Origin: a bacterium
Lineage (GTDB): Bacteria; Patescibacteriota; Microgenomatia; UBA1400; RBG-16-45-19
Length of the DNA: 8,939 bases
Assembly (NCBI GenBank): GCA_003247275.1
Contig: QKAA01000064.1
Coordinates: forward strand, 1 to 8,939
Reading direction: 5' to 3'
The notes beneath the pieces are model-generated. The model was not told where the DNA came from, ran no database searches, and worked only from the letters and a program-made list of their open reading frames with translations. Positions 1 to 5,620 of the stretch are shown here, one piece after another (position 1 is the first letter of the stretch; each line of letters starts with the position of its first letter). Both the position numbers and the translations under genes were made by a program.

Positions 1-321
1 ACGAACACGATCTTTAGCCATACCGATAGTGAGGTTTGAGCCATAAATAGGAATATCAATATTTAACTGGGGCAAGATGTAGGGTAAGCCAGCAATATGA
101 TCATCGTGACCATGAGTTAAAACCATACCGACAATGCGATCGAGTTTGTCCATTAAATAGCTGACGTCAGGAATTAAAACATCAATTCCTAACATGGTGG
201 TGTCAGGGAAACCGATACCACAATCGACAATTAATATTTGACCTTCATATTCGTAGACATACATGTTTTTGGTAACATTACCGATGCCGCCGATGGGAAG
301 TAGCGAAAGTTTAGAATCCAT
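1..321 (-). CDS. rnj: Ribonuclease J, N-terminal 107 residues (3' end beyond window)
   Basis: RNase J is a metallo-beta-lactamase/beta-CASP nuclease that degrades and matures RNA by 5'-to-3' exonuclease and endonuclease action in the cytoplasm. The visible part starts MDSKLSLLPIGGIGNVTKN, matching the family opening (usually GGLGEIGKN), followed by the DCGIGFPD strand at about residues 33-40. The zinc-binding signature HGHDDH lies at residues 70-75 (H70, H72, D74, H75) in the context LTHGHDDHIAGLPY, which is typical of RNase J rather than of generic hydrolases of this fold. The ATG at 321 is preceded by AAAAGGAG. The gene follows the Lon-like ATPase by 36 bases and is probably partly co-transcribed with it. 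The GEIGKN turn reads GNVTKN here, a mild divergence. The beta-CASP and C-terminal domains cannot be seen. The family call is firm; J1 versus J2 cannot be decided. Confidence 0.93.
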   Translation of the reverse strand, partial: MDSKLSLLPIGGIGNVTKNMYVYEYEGQILIVDCGIGFPDTTMLGIDVLIPDVSYLMDKLDRIVGMVLTHGHDDHIAGLPYILPQLNIDIPIYGSNLTIGMAKDRVR

Positions 322-332
322 AAATTGTTATT

Positions 333-340
333 CTCCTTTT
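333..340 (-). promoter_or_regulatory. Ribosome binding site of rnj
   Basis: On the minus strand AAAAGGAG ends 11 bases before the ATG at 321. It is the strongest Shine-Dalgarno match in the window. Most other starts here have weak or no such sequence, so it supports both the ATG choice and efficient independent translation of RNase J. Confidence 0.7.
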
Positions 341-346
341 TTTGTT

Positions 347-352
347 ATTGTA
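347..352 (-). promoter_or_regulatory. Possible -10 element for rnj
   Basis: TACAAT lies on the minus strand between the stop of the Lon-like gene and the rnj Shine-Dalgarno sequence. A start about 7 bases on would give a short leader containing the ribosome binding site. The -35 candidate at 17 bases spacing (CGCACA) matches the consensus at only 3 of 6 positions, so this is a weak prediction. The same hexamer occurs before rpsO and pnp. Confidence 0.25.
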
Positions 353-357
353 GCTGA

Positions 358-1428
358 TCAAAGCAATTCTGTGCGATACGTTGGTAAAAATTCTTTTACG
401 TTCTGCGTGTTAATAGTAACAGATGGAGTGCCTTGTTCAACATGAATTCGGGCAATTTTTCTGACGATACCCTGAATAGTTCGCTGCAGGGTGCGGATAC
501 CTGAGTCATAACCCAAAGGGCGAATGATCTGAGGCCAAACGACATCTTCAACGACGATGGCATTATCGGGCAGATTAACTTCTTTGAGGGCTCGTGGCAG
601 CAGGTAATTCTTGGCGATGATGAGTTTTTCAGCATCAGTGTAGGAAGGCATCATTAAAGGTTCCATACGATCCATAACCGCAGTGGCAATGTGGGTGGTG
701 TTATTACAGGTGGCGACGAATACTGATCGAGATAGGTCAACGGGGAAATCAATGTAGTGGTCGATAAAACTTTGATTTTGCTCGGGATCAAGTAATTCGA
801 GTAAGACGCCCATAACATCAGCACGATTTTCTTCAGACACACGATCAACTTCATCAAGCAGAATGACTGGGTTGTTGGCCCCAGCGCGAATTAGAGCCTT
901 AATTACTTGGCCGGGTTCAGCCTCAAGATGTAAGCGTGATTGACCACGCAAATCCCGGGCGGAACCTAAACCACCAAAGGGAAGACGAACGAAAGGTTTG
1001 CCTAGGGCCTCTGCCACGGCTTTAGCAAAGGTGGTTTTACCGCTTCCAGCTAAACCTACTAAAAGCATGACTGGGGAGCGGTGCAAACTGTTAGGATCTT
1101 TTTCAGCTAATTTGATGATGGATAAATATTCTAAAATTCTGTCTTTTAAATCTTGTAAACCGTAGTGGTGTTGATCCAAAATTTGTCGGGCTTGATTGAG
1201 ATCTAAGTTCCCTGAAACTGATTTATGCAAGGGAATTTTGACAATCCAATCAAGATAGTGGCGAATTCGTTCTGAGGTTTCAAAATAGGTACTGGAATTT
1301 TCTGATCTTTCTAACTCAGAAAACATCCGGTTCACTTTTTGAACCAAACCTTCTGGAAGACTAGCTCCCGCGATTTGCTGTTTTAAGGCGTCAATATCTG
1401 TGTGATTTTGTTCATCCATATGTTTCAT
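358..1428 (-). CDS. Lon-type AAA+ ATPase lacking the protease domain
   Basis: The protein aligns with the central ATPase module of Lon. Numbering from an upstream GTG at 1467 (369 residues), the helical linker with YLDWIVKIP is near 71-79, NLDLNQARQILDQHHYGL at 87-104, Walker A GLAGSGKT at 138-145, Walker B VILLDEVD at 201-208, sensor 1 around N255-N256, the arginine finger R267 in MDRME, and sensor 2 R325 in GIRTLQR. It has neither the Lon N-terminal substrate domain nor the C-terminal Ser-Lys protease domain; the stop comes just after the small AAA+ lid and RNase J follows directly. Lon is normally near 800 residues. The pore-loop stretch reads SRLHLEAEPG where Lon has RRTYIGAMPG, losing the Tyr. 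The ATP sites look intact, so an ATP-driven remodelling role is inferred, with unknown substrate. The ATG at 1428 (357 residues) is preferred because a TATAGT hexamer overlaps the GTG at 1467; neither start has a clear Shine-Dalgarno sequence. Confidence 0.88.
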   Translation of the reverse strand: MKHMDEQNHTDIDALKQQIAGASLPEGLVQKVNRMFSELERSENSSTYFETSERIRHYLDWIVKIPLHKSVSGNLDLNQARQILDQHHYGLQDLKDRILEYLSIIKLAEKDPNSLHRSPVMLLVGLAGSGKTTFAKAVAEALGKPFVRLPFGGLGSARDLRGQSRLHLEAEPGQVIKALIRAGANNPVILLDEVDRVSEENRADVMGVLLELLDPEQNQSFIDHYIDFPVDLSRSVFVATCNNTTHIATAVMDRMEPLMMPSYTDAEKLIIAKNYLLPRALKEVNLPDNAIVVEDVVWPQIIRPLGYDSGIRTLQRTIQGIVRKIARIHVEQGTPSVTINTQNVKEFLPTYRTELL

Positions 1429-1465
1429 TATGTCCGATTTGTTGTGCGGATTAAAGAGTGATCGC

Positions 1466-1471
1466 ACTATA
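1466..1471 (-). promoter_or_regulatory. Possible -10 element for the Lon-like gene
   Basis: TATAGT lies on the minus strand in the 79-base interval between the stop of the anchored repeat protein and the ATG at 1428. Transcription starting about 7 bases later would give a leader of about 30 bases and would exclude the GTG at 1467 as start. No convincing -35 was found. Low confidence. Confidence 0.25.
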
Positions 1472-1507
1472 ATTCATAGAATTGAGAAGTTATTTAGAAA
1501 GAAGTGT

Positions 1508-2005
1508 TTAAAAAGTAAGAGTAAGGGAACCACTTCCAGAAAATCCAGCTGCAGAACCTTGACCCGTAATTGGCACGAGTTTCCCCTGTTTATTAACCGT
1601 CCCAGTAAACGTGGCTGAAGCTGGTACGGGCAAACCAAATGGATTGCAACTGCCATACGCTTTACCACTAATGGTACCTTTGTCATTGCCGTCAAAGTTA
1701 CCATTGATAGTACCAGCGCAATCACCATCAAAATTGCCAGCTACTACTCCCCCTTCTAAAGGAATATTCATAGTGATAGTAACGTTATAACTTTTTTTGG
1801 AGAAGTTACCCACGGCAGTCACGGTCATTTCTGGATCAGGAGTTGGAGTGGGAGTGGCCTGCAAACATTCACCAATGGGAGTGTCACCGCAGCGAGTGGT
1901 GTAGCTGATATAGCCCAAATCGGCGCCAATAATTCCACCAAGAAATAAGATAAGAATCAACAAAATGAGAAAAATTGTCGCAAACCCTGACTGTTTACTA
2001 GTCAT
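1508..2005 (-). CDS. Membrane-anchored extracellular protein with GNFDG repeats, function unknown
   Basis: This 165-residue protein is not recognised as a named family. It has a basic start (MTSKQSG), one hydrophobic segment at about residues 8-29, a Thr-Pro-rich spacer (TPTPTPDPE, 51-59), and a Gly/Thr/Ser-rich tail predicted to be beta-structured. That architecture suggests a single-pass protein with a short cytoplasmic end and an exported domain. The 'KQSG-FATIF' start resembles a type IV prepilin or pseudopilin leader, with cleavage expected after G7, but the Glu normally at mature position 5 is Phe. Cysteines at 39, 47, 96 and 120 could form disulfides outside the cell. Residues 90-113 form two 12-residue repeats. 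The ATG at 2005 has no Shine-Dalgarno sequence and sits close behind a TATGAT hexamer, so the mRNA may be nearly leaderless. It might be a minor pilin, an adhesin or a surface anchor; none can be proved here. Confidence 0.75.
   Translation of the reverse strand: MTSKQSGFATIFLILLILILFLGGIIGADLGYISYTTRCGDTPIGECLQATPTPTPDPEMTVTAVGNFSKKSYNVTITMNIPLEGGVVAGNFDGDCAGTINGNFDGNDKGTISGKAYGSCNPFGLPVPASATFTGTVNKQGKLVPITGQGSAAGFSGSGSLTLTF
1667..1738 (-). repeat. Two tandem 12-residue coding repeats (GNFDG-type)
   Basis: Within the anchored protein, residues 90-101 (GNFDGDCAGTIN) and 102-113 (GNFDGNDKGTIS) match at 8 of 12 positions, and a degenerate third unit starts GKAYG. The DNA units differ at several synonymous positions, so the repeat is better conserved as protein than as DNA. 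A short beta-roll or solenoid-like sheet is plausible. Confidence 0.65.
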
Positions 2006-2016
2006 AAAGACAGCAT

Positions 2017-2022
2017 ATCATA
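2017..2022 (-). promoter_or_regulatory. Possible -10 element for the anchored repeat protein
   Basis: TATGAT on the minus strand lies 11 bases before the ATG at 2005. Initiation about 7 bases downstream would leave a 4-5 base leader, in keeping with the missing Shine-Dalgarno sequence. The sequence upstream at -35 distance is A-rich with no good match. Low confidence. Confidence 0.3.
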
Positions 2023-2057
2023 TCTTTTTTGGTGGAGTTTTTTTCAGGAATTGGAAT

Positions 2058-2279
2058 TTAAGTGAGGATTTCTATTCTTTTATTTCTAGTGTGATGACCG
2101 GTGAGAATTTTAAAAGATGATGAGGGCAGTTCAAAATATTCAGCTAATGCTTCTATTAGTAGTTTATTAGCTTGGTTGTTCTCAGGTTTTGCTTTGAGAG
2201 TCACTTCATACTTATTTTCGTCAATTTTGGTGATGGTGTTTTTCTTGGAATCTGGAGTGACAACAATGTTAATAATCAT
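2058..2279 (-). CDS. DUF167 (YggU/UPF0235) family protein
   Basis: The 73-residue protein carries the pattern of the DUF167 family. The first strand is IINIVVTPDSKKN (family: V.P.A.KN), then YEVTLKAKPENNQANKLLIEAL (family: apPv.G.AN.aLi..La), then SSSFKILTGHHTRNKRIEI (family: v.i..G...r.K.v.I). The complete small alpha/beta domain is present and the length is close to that of compact members. Its biochemical role is not established in the family. The start codon overlaps the stop of the Nudix gene by four bases (ATGA), so the two are probably translationally coupled and share a transcript. The family call is confident; function is not assigned. Confidence 0.88.
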   Translation of the reverse strand: MIINIVVTPDSKKNTITKIDENKYEVTLKAKPENNQANKLLIEALAEYFELPSSSFKILTGHHTRNKRIEILT

Positions 2280-2764
2280 CTAAAAACTTGCTTGATGTTT
2301 TTAATAATATTTAGGTCGTATTGTTTCCCCTCGATCCAATCATTAATTCCGGGCCAATTGTATTCTGGTTTATATAATAAATCCTCTTCGTATAAACGCT
2401 TTATATCCTCTGTAGAAAAGTATTTTGCGTCACTTATTTCATCAAGATCGAGTGTCAAACTTCCTCCTACTACTTTACCGGTGAATACAAAACCTATGCT
2501 GCTTAGAAAATCTCCTTTATCTAGGGTATAGATGCCCGTGATAGATAAAGGTTTAATAATCAATCCTGTTTCTTCTTCGGCTTCCCGCATTGCAGTTTGA
2601 ATTGGATTTTCGTGTGGACGCATTCTTCCTGCTGGAGGACCCCATTTATTTTCTTTTCCTTCTCTGGCTTGTTGCAGCAATAAAAGTCGACTAAATTCGT
2701 CTTCTATTAAAATAGCGGCTGAAATCCTGACTGGTAATCTTTCGCGATGCTCTGGATGTTGCAT
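2276..2764 (-). CDS. Nudix hydrolase
   Basis: Nudix enzymes cleave nucleoside diphosphates linked to another group, using divalent metal held by the Nudix box. The full box GX5EX7REUXEEXGU is present at residues 46-68: G46, E52, R60, E61, E64, E65, G67, ending in L68. The domain starts near residue 12 (VRISAAILIED) and the WGPPAG stretch before the box is typical. At 162 residues it is a single-domain member. The substrate cannot be told from the sequence; oxidised nucleotides, sugar nucleotides or capped RNA ends are all possible. The ATG at 2764 follows the pnp terminator hairpin by only seven bases and has no Shine-Dalgarno sequence. No other in-frame Met precedes the box, so this start is retained. 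It overlaps DUF167 by four bases. A sample (2281-2340) has 18 G/C of 60, lower than in pnp. Confidence 0.92.
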   Translation of the reverse strand: MQHPEHRERLPVRISAAILIEDEFSRLLLLQQAREGKENKWGPPAGRMRPHENPIQTAMREAEEETGLIIKPLSITGIYTLDKGDFLSSIGFVFTGKVVGGSLTLDLDEISDAKYFSTEDIKRLYEEDLLYKPEYNWPGINDWIEGKQYDLNIIKNIKQVFR

Positions 2765-2771
2765 GTTATCA

Positions 2772-2795
2772 AAACCCCGGATTGCTCCGGGGTTT
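2772..2795 (-). terminator. Hairpin after pnp, probable intrinsic terminator or 3' stabiliser
   Basis: On the minus strand AAACCCCGGA and TCCGGGGTTT form a perfect 10-bp stem closed by a GCAA loop of the stable GNRA type. It begins 20 bases after the pnp stop. The U-tract on this strand is short (four T, three of them in the stem), so readthrough into the Nudix gene is likely. On the plus strand the same hairpin is followed by a longer tract (ATTTTTTCTTTTT). A stable hairpin here could also protect the pnp mRNA 3' end. Confidence 0.72.
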
Positions 2796-2814
2796 ATTTT
2801 TTCTTTTTAAAGGT

Positions 2815-5043
2815 TTAGCGGCGAGGTCTTGAATCGAAGTCATTGTGACGACGAGGTCCTCGGTCTCCACCTCTATCTCCACCGTTTCGGGGACGGAATC
2901 CACCTCCGCGGCCGGAGCCGTTGCCACCGCCACCATTATTGCGGCGTTCTTGTTTGGCAGCCATTTCCTCTTCAGGAGTTAGCGTCGTTAGGTTAATTCT
3001 GCCCATGTTGTCGATTTCACTGACACGAACATGGAGAGTATCACCAATACTGACTACATCATGTGGATCTTTAACAAACTCTGTTGAGAGTTGGGAAACG
3101 TGGACTAAACCAGATTTTCCAGGAAGAATGTCGACAAAGGCGCCAAAGTTTTCAATTCGGGAAACGGTACCATCATATTCTTCACCAGGCTCAACTTCTT
3201 TGACGATGCCGGTGACCATGGCTACTGCTTTGGCGATAGCTTCAGCGTCAGTGGAACTGATGTAAACACTACCATCTTCTTCAATATCCACTTGGGCGCC
3301 GGTAACTTCGATAATGTTTTTAATCATCTTGCCACCAGGTCCAATCACGGTTCCAATCATATCGACTGGAACTTTGACGACTTCGATCTTGGGAGCGTAC
3401 TTGGAGAGTGTGGCTCGAGTTTCTGGCAAGGTAGCTAACATGGATTCAAGAATAAAGATGCGGGCATCTTTGGCTTGACCTAAGGCTCGCTCTAAGACGT
3501 CCATGGGGATACCTTTAACTTTAATGTCCATCTGCATAGCAGTAATGCCATCTCTAGTACCAGCGACTTTAAAGTCCATATCGCCAGTGTGATCTTCCAT
3601 ACCTTGAATATCGGTTAGGACAACGTATTTATCACCATCAACCATTAAGCCCATGGCTATACCAGCAACGGGTTTTTTGATGGGGACACCAGCATCCATT
3701 AACGAAAGGGTGGAACCACAGACAGAAGCCATAGAGGTAGAACCATTACTGGACATCAACTCATTGACTACTTGAATGGTGTAAGGGAACTCTTCCATGG
3801 AAGGAAGCATGGGCTCAAGAGCGCGTTCGGCTAAGGCACCATGACCAATTTCGCGACGAGAAGGATAGCCAACACGACCAGTTTCACCAACGGTGTAAGG
3901 GGGCATACTGTAGTGGTGAATGTAGTGTTTTTCCTCTTCACTTTCCATGGTTTCGATCAATTGATTCATGGAAGGAGCACCAAGTGTGGTGATAGTGAGG
4001 GTTTGGGTAGAACCGCGCTTAAACATGGCTGAACCATGAGTGCGAGGAAGTAATCCAACCTCAGAAGAAAGTTGACGAATTTCGGTTAGTTTTCGACCGT
4101 CGGGACGAATGTCTTCGTGGATGGTTTGACGACGAGCTTCGTGCTTAATCATGTCATGAATGACTTGAGCAACATCAGCTCGAACAAAGTCGGGATATTT
4201 TTCGACAATGGCGTCGATGGCGTCATCTAAACCTTCAAGTGGTTGAAGGGTAGCTTCAGCTTTAACCCAAGCTTTGACTTGGTCATTTTTAACTTCTGAT
4301 TTGACGGCTTCAACACAAGCGTCACTGGGGACTTTGGGAGTGAAAGTAGCTTTGGCTTTACCCCAAGTTTTACACCAGGTTTCGATTTCGGTGGAAATAC
4401 GAGCATTTTCTGATTGAGCTAGTTTGAAAGCTTCAAGCATTTGGGCTTCGGAAACCTCTTTAGCAGCGGCTTCGAGCATGACGGTAGCGGTTTTGGAACC
4501 GGTAATGGTTAAGTCTAAGTCAGACGTTTCTCGTTCAGTGTAGGTGGGATTGATAATGAATTCTTTGGTTTCACTATTTAAACCAACGCGAACACCAGAA
4601 ACGGGACCTTCCCAGGGAATAGATGAACCGGTTAAGGCGGCTGAGGCGGCATACATAGCCACCATGTCAGCATCATTTTCGCCATCGGCAGAAAGCACCA
4701 TGGCAATAACCTGAACTTCGTTCATAAAACCGTTGGGGAAGAGAGGACGAATGGTACGATCAATGACGCGGCCCTTAAGGACTGCCTCATCTGAGGGACG
4801 ACCATCACGTTTGACCCAACGAGAACCCTTGATCTTGCCACCTGCATAGAGTTTTTCTTGATATTCAACCGATAAGGGGAAGTAGCCTAAATTTTCGTTT
4901 AAGCGTCCCATGACGGCTGTAACATGAACGACAGTGTCGCCCATGCGGGCTAAAACGGCAGCGGTTGCTCTTTCAGCAAACTTGCCAGTTTCTAAATAAA
5001 GTTGTTTACCACCGATATCGATGGTTGTGGATTTAATATCCAT
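2815..5043 (-). CDS. pnp: Polyribonucleotide nucleotidyltransferase (PNPase)
   Basis: PNPase degrades RNA 3'-to-5' by phosphorolysis as a homotrimer and can add tails in reverse. All domains are present in order (742 residues from the ATG at 5043): first RNase PH domain with RDGRPSDEAVLKGRVIDR, an alpha-helical linker, second RNase PH domain with SNGSTSMASVCG and the active-site region MEDHTGDMDFKVAGTRDG, a KH domain at about 558-616 with the GPGG loop, and an S1 domain at about 617-698. The last 44 residues are Gly/Arg/Asn-rich with RG pairs and are probably disordered and RNA-binding. A TTG at 5079 would add 12 residues (MQQLCAIPHNTY) that do not fit the family, whereas MDIKSTTIDIGG from 5043 does; there is no Shine-Dalgarno sequence at either. 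The gene follows rpsO, the usual order, after a structured 168-base leader, which suggests post-transcriptional control. Confidence 0.97.
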   Translation of the reverse strand: MDIKSTTIDIGGKQLYLETGKFAERATAAVLARMGDTVVHVTAVMGRLNENLGYFPLSVEYQEKLYAGGKIKGSRWVKRDGRPSDEAVLKGRVIDRTIRPLFPNGFMNEVQVIAMVLSADGENDADMVAMYAASAALTGSSIPWEGPVSGVRVGLNSETKEFIINPTYTERETSDLDLTITGSKTATVMLEAAAKEVSEAQMLEAFKLAQSENARISTEIETWCKTWGKAKATFTPKVPSDACVEAVKSEVKNDQVKAWVKAEATLQPLEGLDDAIDAIVEKYPDFVRADVAQVIHDMIKHEARRQTIHEDIRPDGRKLTEIRQLSSEVGLLPRTHGSAMFKRGSTQTLTITTLGAPSMNQLIETMESEEEKHYIHHYSMPPYTVGETGRVGYPSRREIGHGALAERALEPMLPSMEEFPYTIQVVNELMSSNGSTSMASVCGSTLSLMDAGVPIKKPVAGIAMGLMVDGDKYVVLTDIQGMEDHTGDMDFKVAGTRDGITAMQMDIKVKGIPMDVLERALGQAKDARIFILESMLATLPETRATLSKYAPKIEVVKVPVDMIGTVIGPGGKMIKNIIEVTGAQVDIEEDGSVYISSTDAEAIAKAVAMVTGIVKEVEPGEEYDGTVSRIENFGAFVDILPGKSGLVHVSQLSTEFVKDPHDVVSIGDTLHVRVSEIDNMGRINLTTLTPEEEMAAKQERRNNGGGGNGSGRGGGFRPRNGGDRGGDRGPRRHNDFDSRPRR

Positions 5044-5211
5044 ATATGTGTTGTGGGGAATAGCACAAAGCTGTTGCAAACTCTGCTATTTAAAGATCTC
5101 GGAACCAGAAGCGGGCAGATCCACTTCGAGTGCTGAAGTCTTTAAATGCAGTTAATGCGTGAGCCGGAATTCCCCGACTCCTTTTTAATTTTTATTAATT
5201 ACTATTGTAAC
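5044..5211 (-). promoter_or_regulatory. Structured pnp leader
   Basis: The rpsO-pnp spacer has three stems readable on the minus strand. First, 5161-5180 pairs GAGTCGG with CCGGCTC (7 bp, one G-U, loop GGAATT). Second, 5083-5096 pairs with 5139-5151 (CTGCATTTAAAGA with TCTTTAAATAGCAG), giving 13 bp with one bulged base around an apical region of about 42 bases that contains a smaller GAAG/CTTC stem. Third, 5051-5068 pairs TTGTG with CACAA just before the start codon. In Escherichia coli the pnp leader forms a long stem cut by RNase III and then acted on by PNPase for autoregulation; a comparable role here is inferred from position and structure only. Confidence 0.6.
5204..5209 (-). promoter_or_regulatory. 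Possible -10 element for pnp
   Basis: TACAAT on the minus strand begins two bases after the rpsO stop codon. A start near 5197 would make a pnp-specific transcript with a leader of about 150 bases that carries all three stems. The -35 position is poor, so confidence is low. Confidence 0.25.
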
Positions 5212-5481
5212 TTACTTTGACAGTTCGAGCTTACCAATGAGTTCTTTATAGCGATCTTCGTTTTTATCCATGAGGTATCTGAGTAAACGTCGACGTTTAC
5301 TGACCATTTTGAGTAAACCACGGCGGGAATGATCGTCTTTTTTGTGAACTTTTAAGTGCTCGGTTAGCTGATTAATTTTTTCGGTTAACAGGGCAACTTG
5401 AACTTCTGGAGAACCAGTGTCGCCGGAACTTGTACCGAATTTTTTAATAATTTCTTGTTTGGCTGTAGTTAGTAAAGCCAT
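5212..5481 (-). CDS. rpsO: 30S ribosomal protein S15
   Basis: S15 binds the central domain of 16S rRNA early in small-subunit assembly and contributes to an intersubunit bridge. The 89 residues match the usual length and carry the family core: [20 protein letters not shown] at about 21-40, [20 protein letters not shown] at about 46-65, and LLRYL after it. The His/Asp and Ser-Arg-Arg residues that contact rRNA are kept. The ATG at 5481 is preceded by a weak purine stretch (AAGAAAGA); another ATG four bases upstream is out of frame. The gene lies just before pnp, as in many bacteria, and has a leader of about 110 bases after a good extended -10 element. S15 is known to repress its own mRNA in several lineages, so autoregulation is likely but not shown here. 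Confidence 0.97.
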   Translation of the reverse strand: MALLTTAKQEIIKKFGTSSGDTGSPEVQVALLTEKINQLTEHLKVHKKDDHSRRGLLKMVSKRRRLLRYLMDKNEDRYKELIGKLELSK

Positions 5482-5592
5482 ACATGTCTTTCTTATGATC
5501 GTGGTGTAACAAAAGAATTATTTCTTTTTTTAGTTACAGCTACTTGAGCTGATCTCAAGGCGGATCACACGCATTAATTTAATAGAATTCTG
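5482..5592 (-). promoter_or_regulatory. rpsO leader with competing hairpins, candidate S15 autoregulatory element
   Basis: The leader holds a 6-bp hairpin CTTGAG/CTCAAG with loop ATCAG (5543-5559). An alternative stem CAGCT/AGCTG (5537-5541 with 5547-5551) reuses bases of the first, so the two exclude each other. Closer to the start, GTAAC plus AAAAGAA pair with TTCTTTT plus GTTAC (5506-5537) around an ATAA loop with a four-base bulge. Alternative structures next to the start codon are what an S15-responsive leader would need. The family of element cannot be named from sequence alone. Confidence 0.45.
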
Positions 5593-5598
5593 CCAGGG

Positions 5599-5607
5599 AT
5601 TGTATCA
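5599..5607 (-). promoter_or_regulatory. Extended -10 promoter element of rpsO
   Basis: The minus strand reads TGATACAAT, an extended -10 (TGn) joined to TACAAT. At 17 bases spacing the -35 is TGGCTA, a 3 of 6 match, which is tolerable with an extended -10. Initiation would fall near 5592, just downstream of the DHH-like gene, giving rpsO its own promoter and a leader of about 110 bases. Confidence 0.5.
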
Positions 5608-5620
5608 TGAATCAGACTAT

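Noticed and set aside
322..400. Frameshifted remainder of a Lon protease domain after the ATPase
   Set aside because: Only 36 bases separate the ATPase stop from the RNase J start, and no Lon Ser-Lys protease motif is seen in any frame nearby.
1508..2005. Assignment as a true type IV pilin
   Set aside because: The leader resembles one, but the Glu at mature position 5 is missing and no pilus genes are nearby, so only an anchored exported protein is claimed.
2172..2531. Plus-strand open frame of 119 codons over DUF167 and Nudix
   Set aside because: Both genes beneath it have clear family motifs and are coupled on the minus strand; the plus frame has no recognisable feature.
2921..3265. Plus-strand open frame of 114 codons opposite pnp
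   Set aside because: It is antisense to the highly conserved KH-S1 part of PNPase, resembles no family and has low-complexity composition; it is a shadow frame.
5044..5079. TTG start of pnp at 5079
   Set aside because: The 12 extra residues do not match PNPase N-termini and there is no Shine-Dalgarno sequence; the ATG at 5043 fits the family start.
5083..5161. tRNA-like or small RNA gene in the rpsO-pnp spacer
   Set aside because: The size and stems suggested a tRNA at first, but no acceptor, anticodon and T-arm arrangement could be fitted; a structured leader explains it better.
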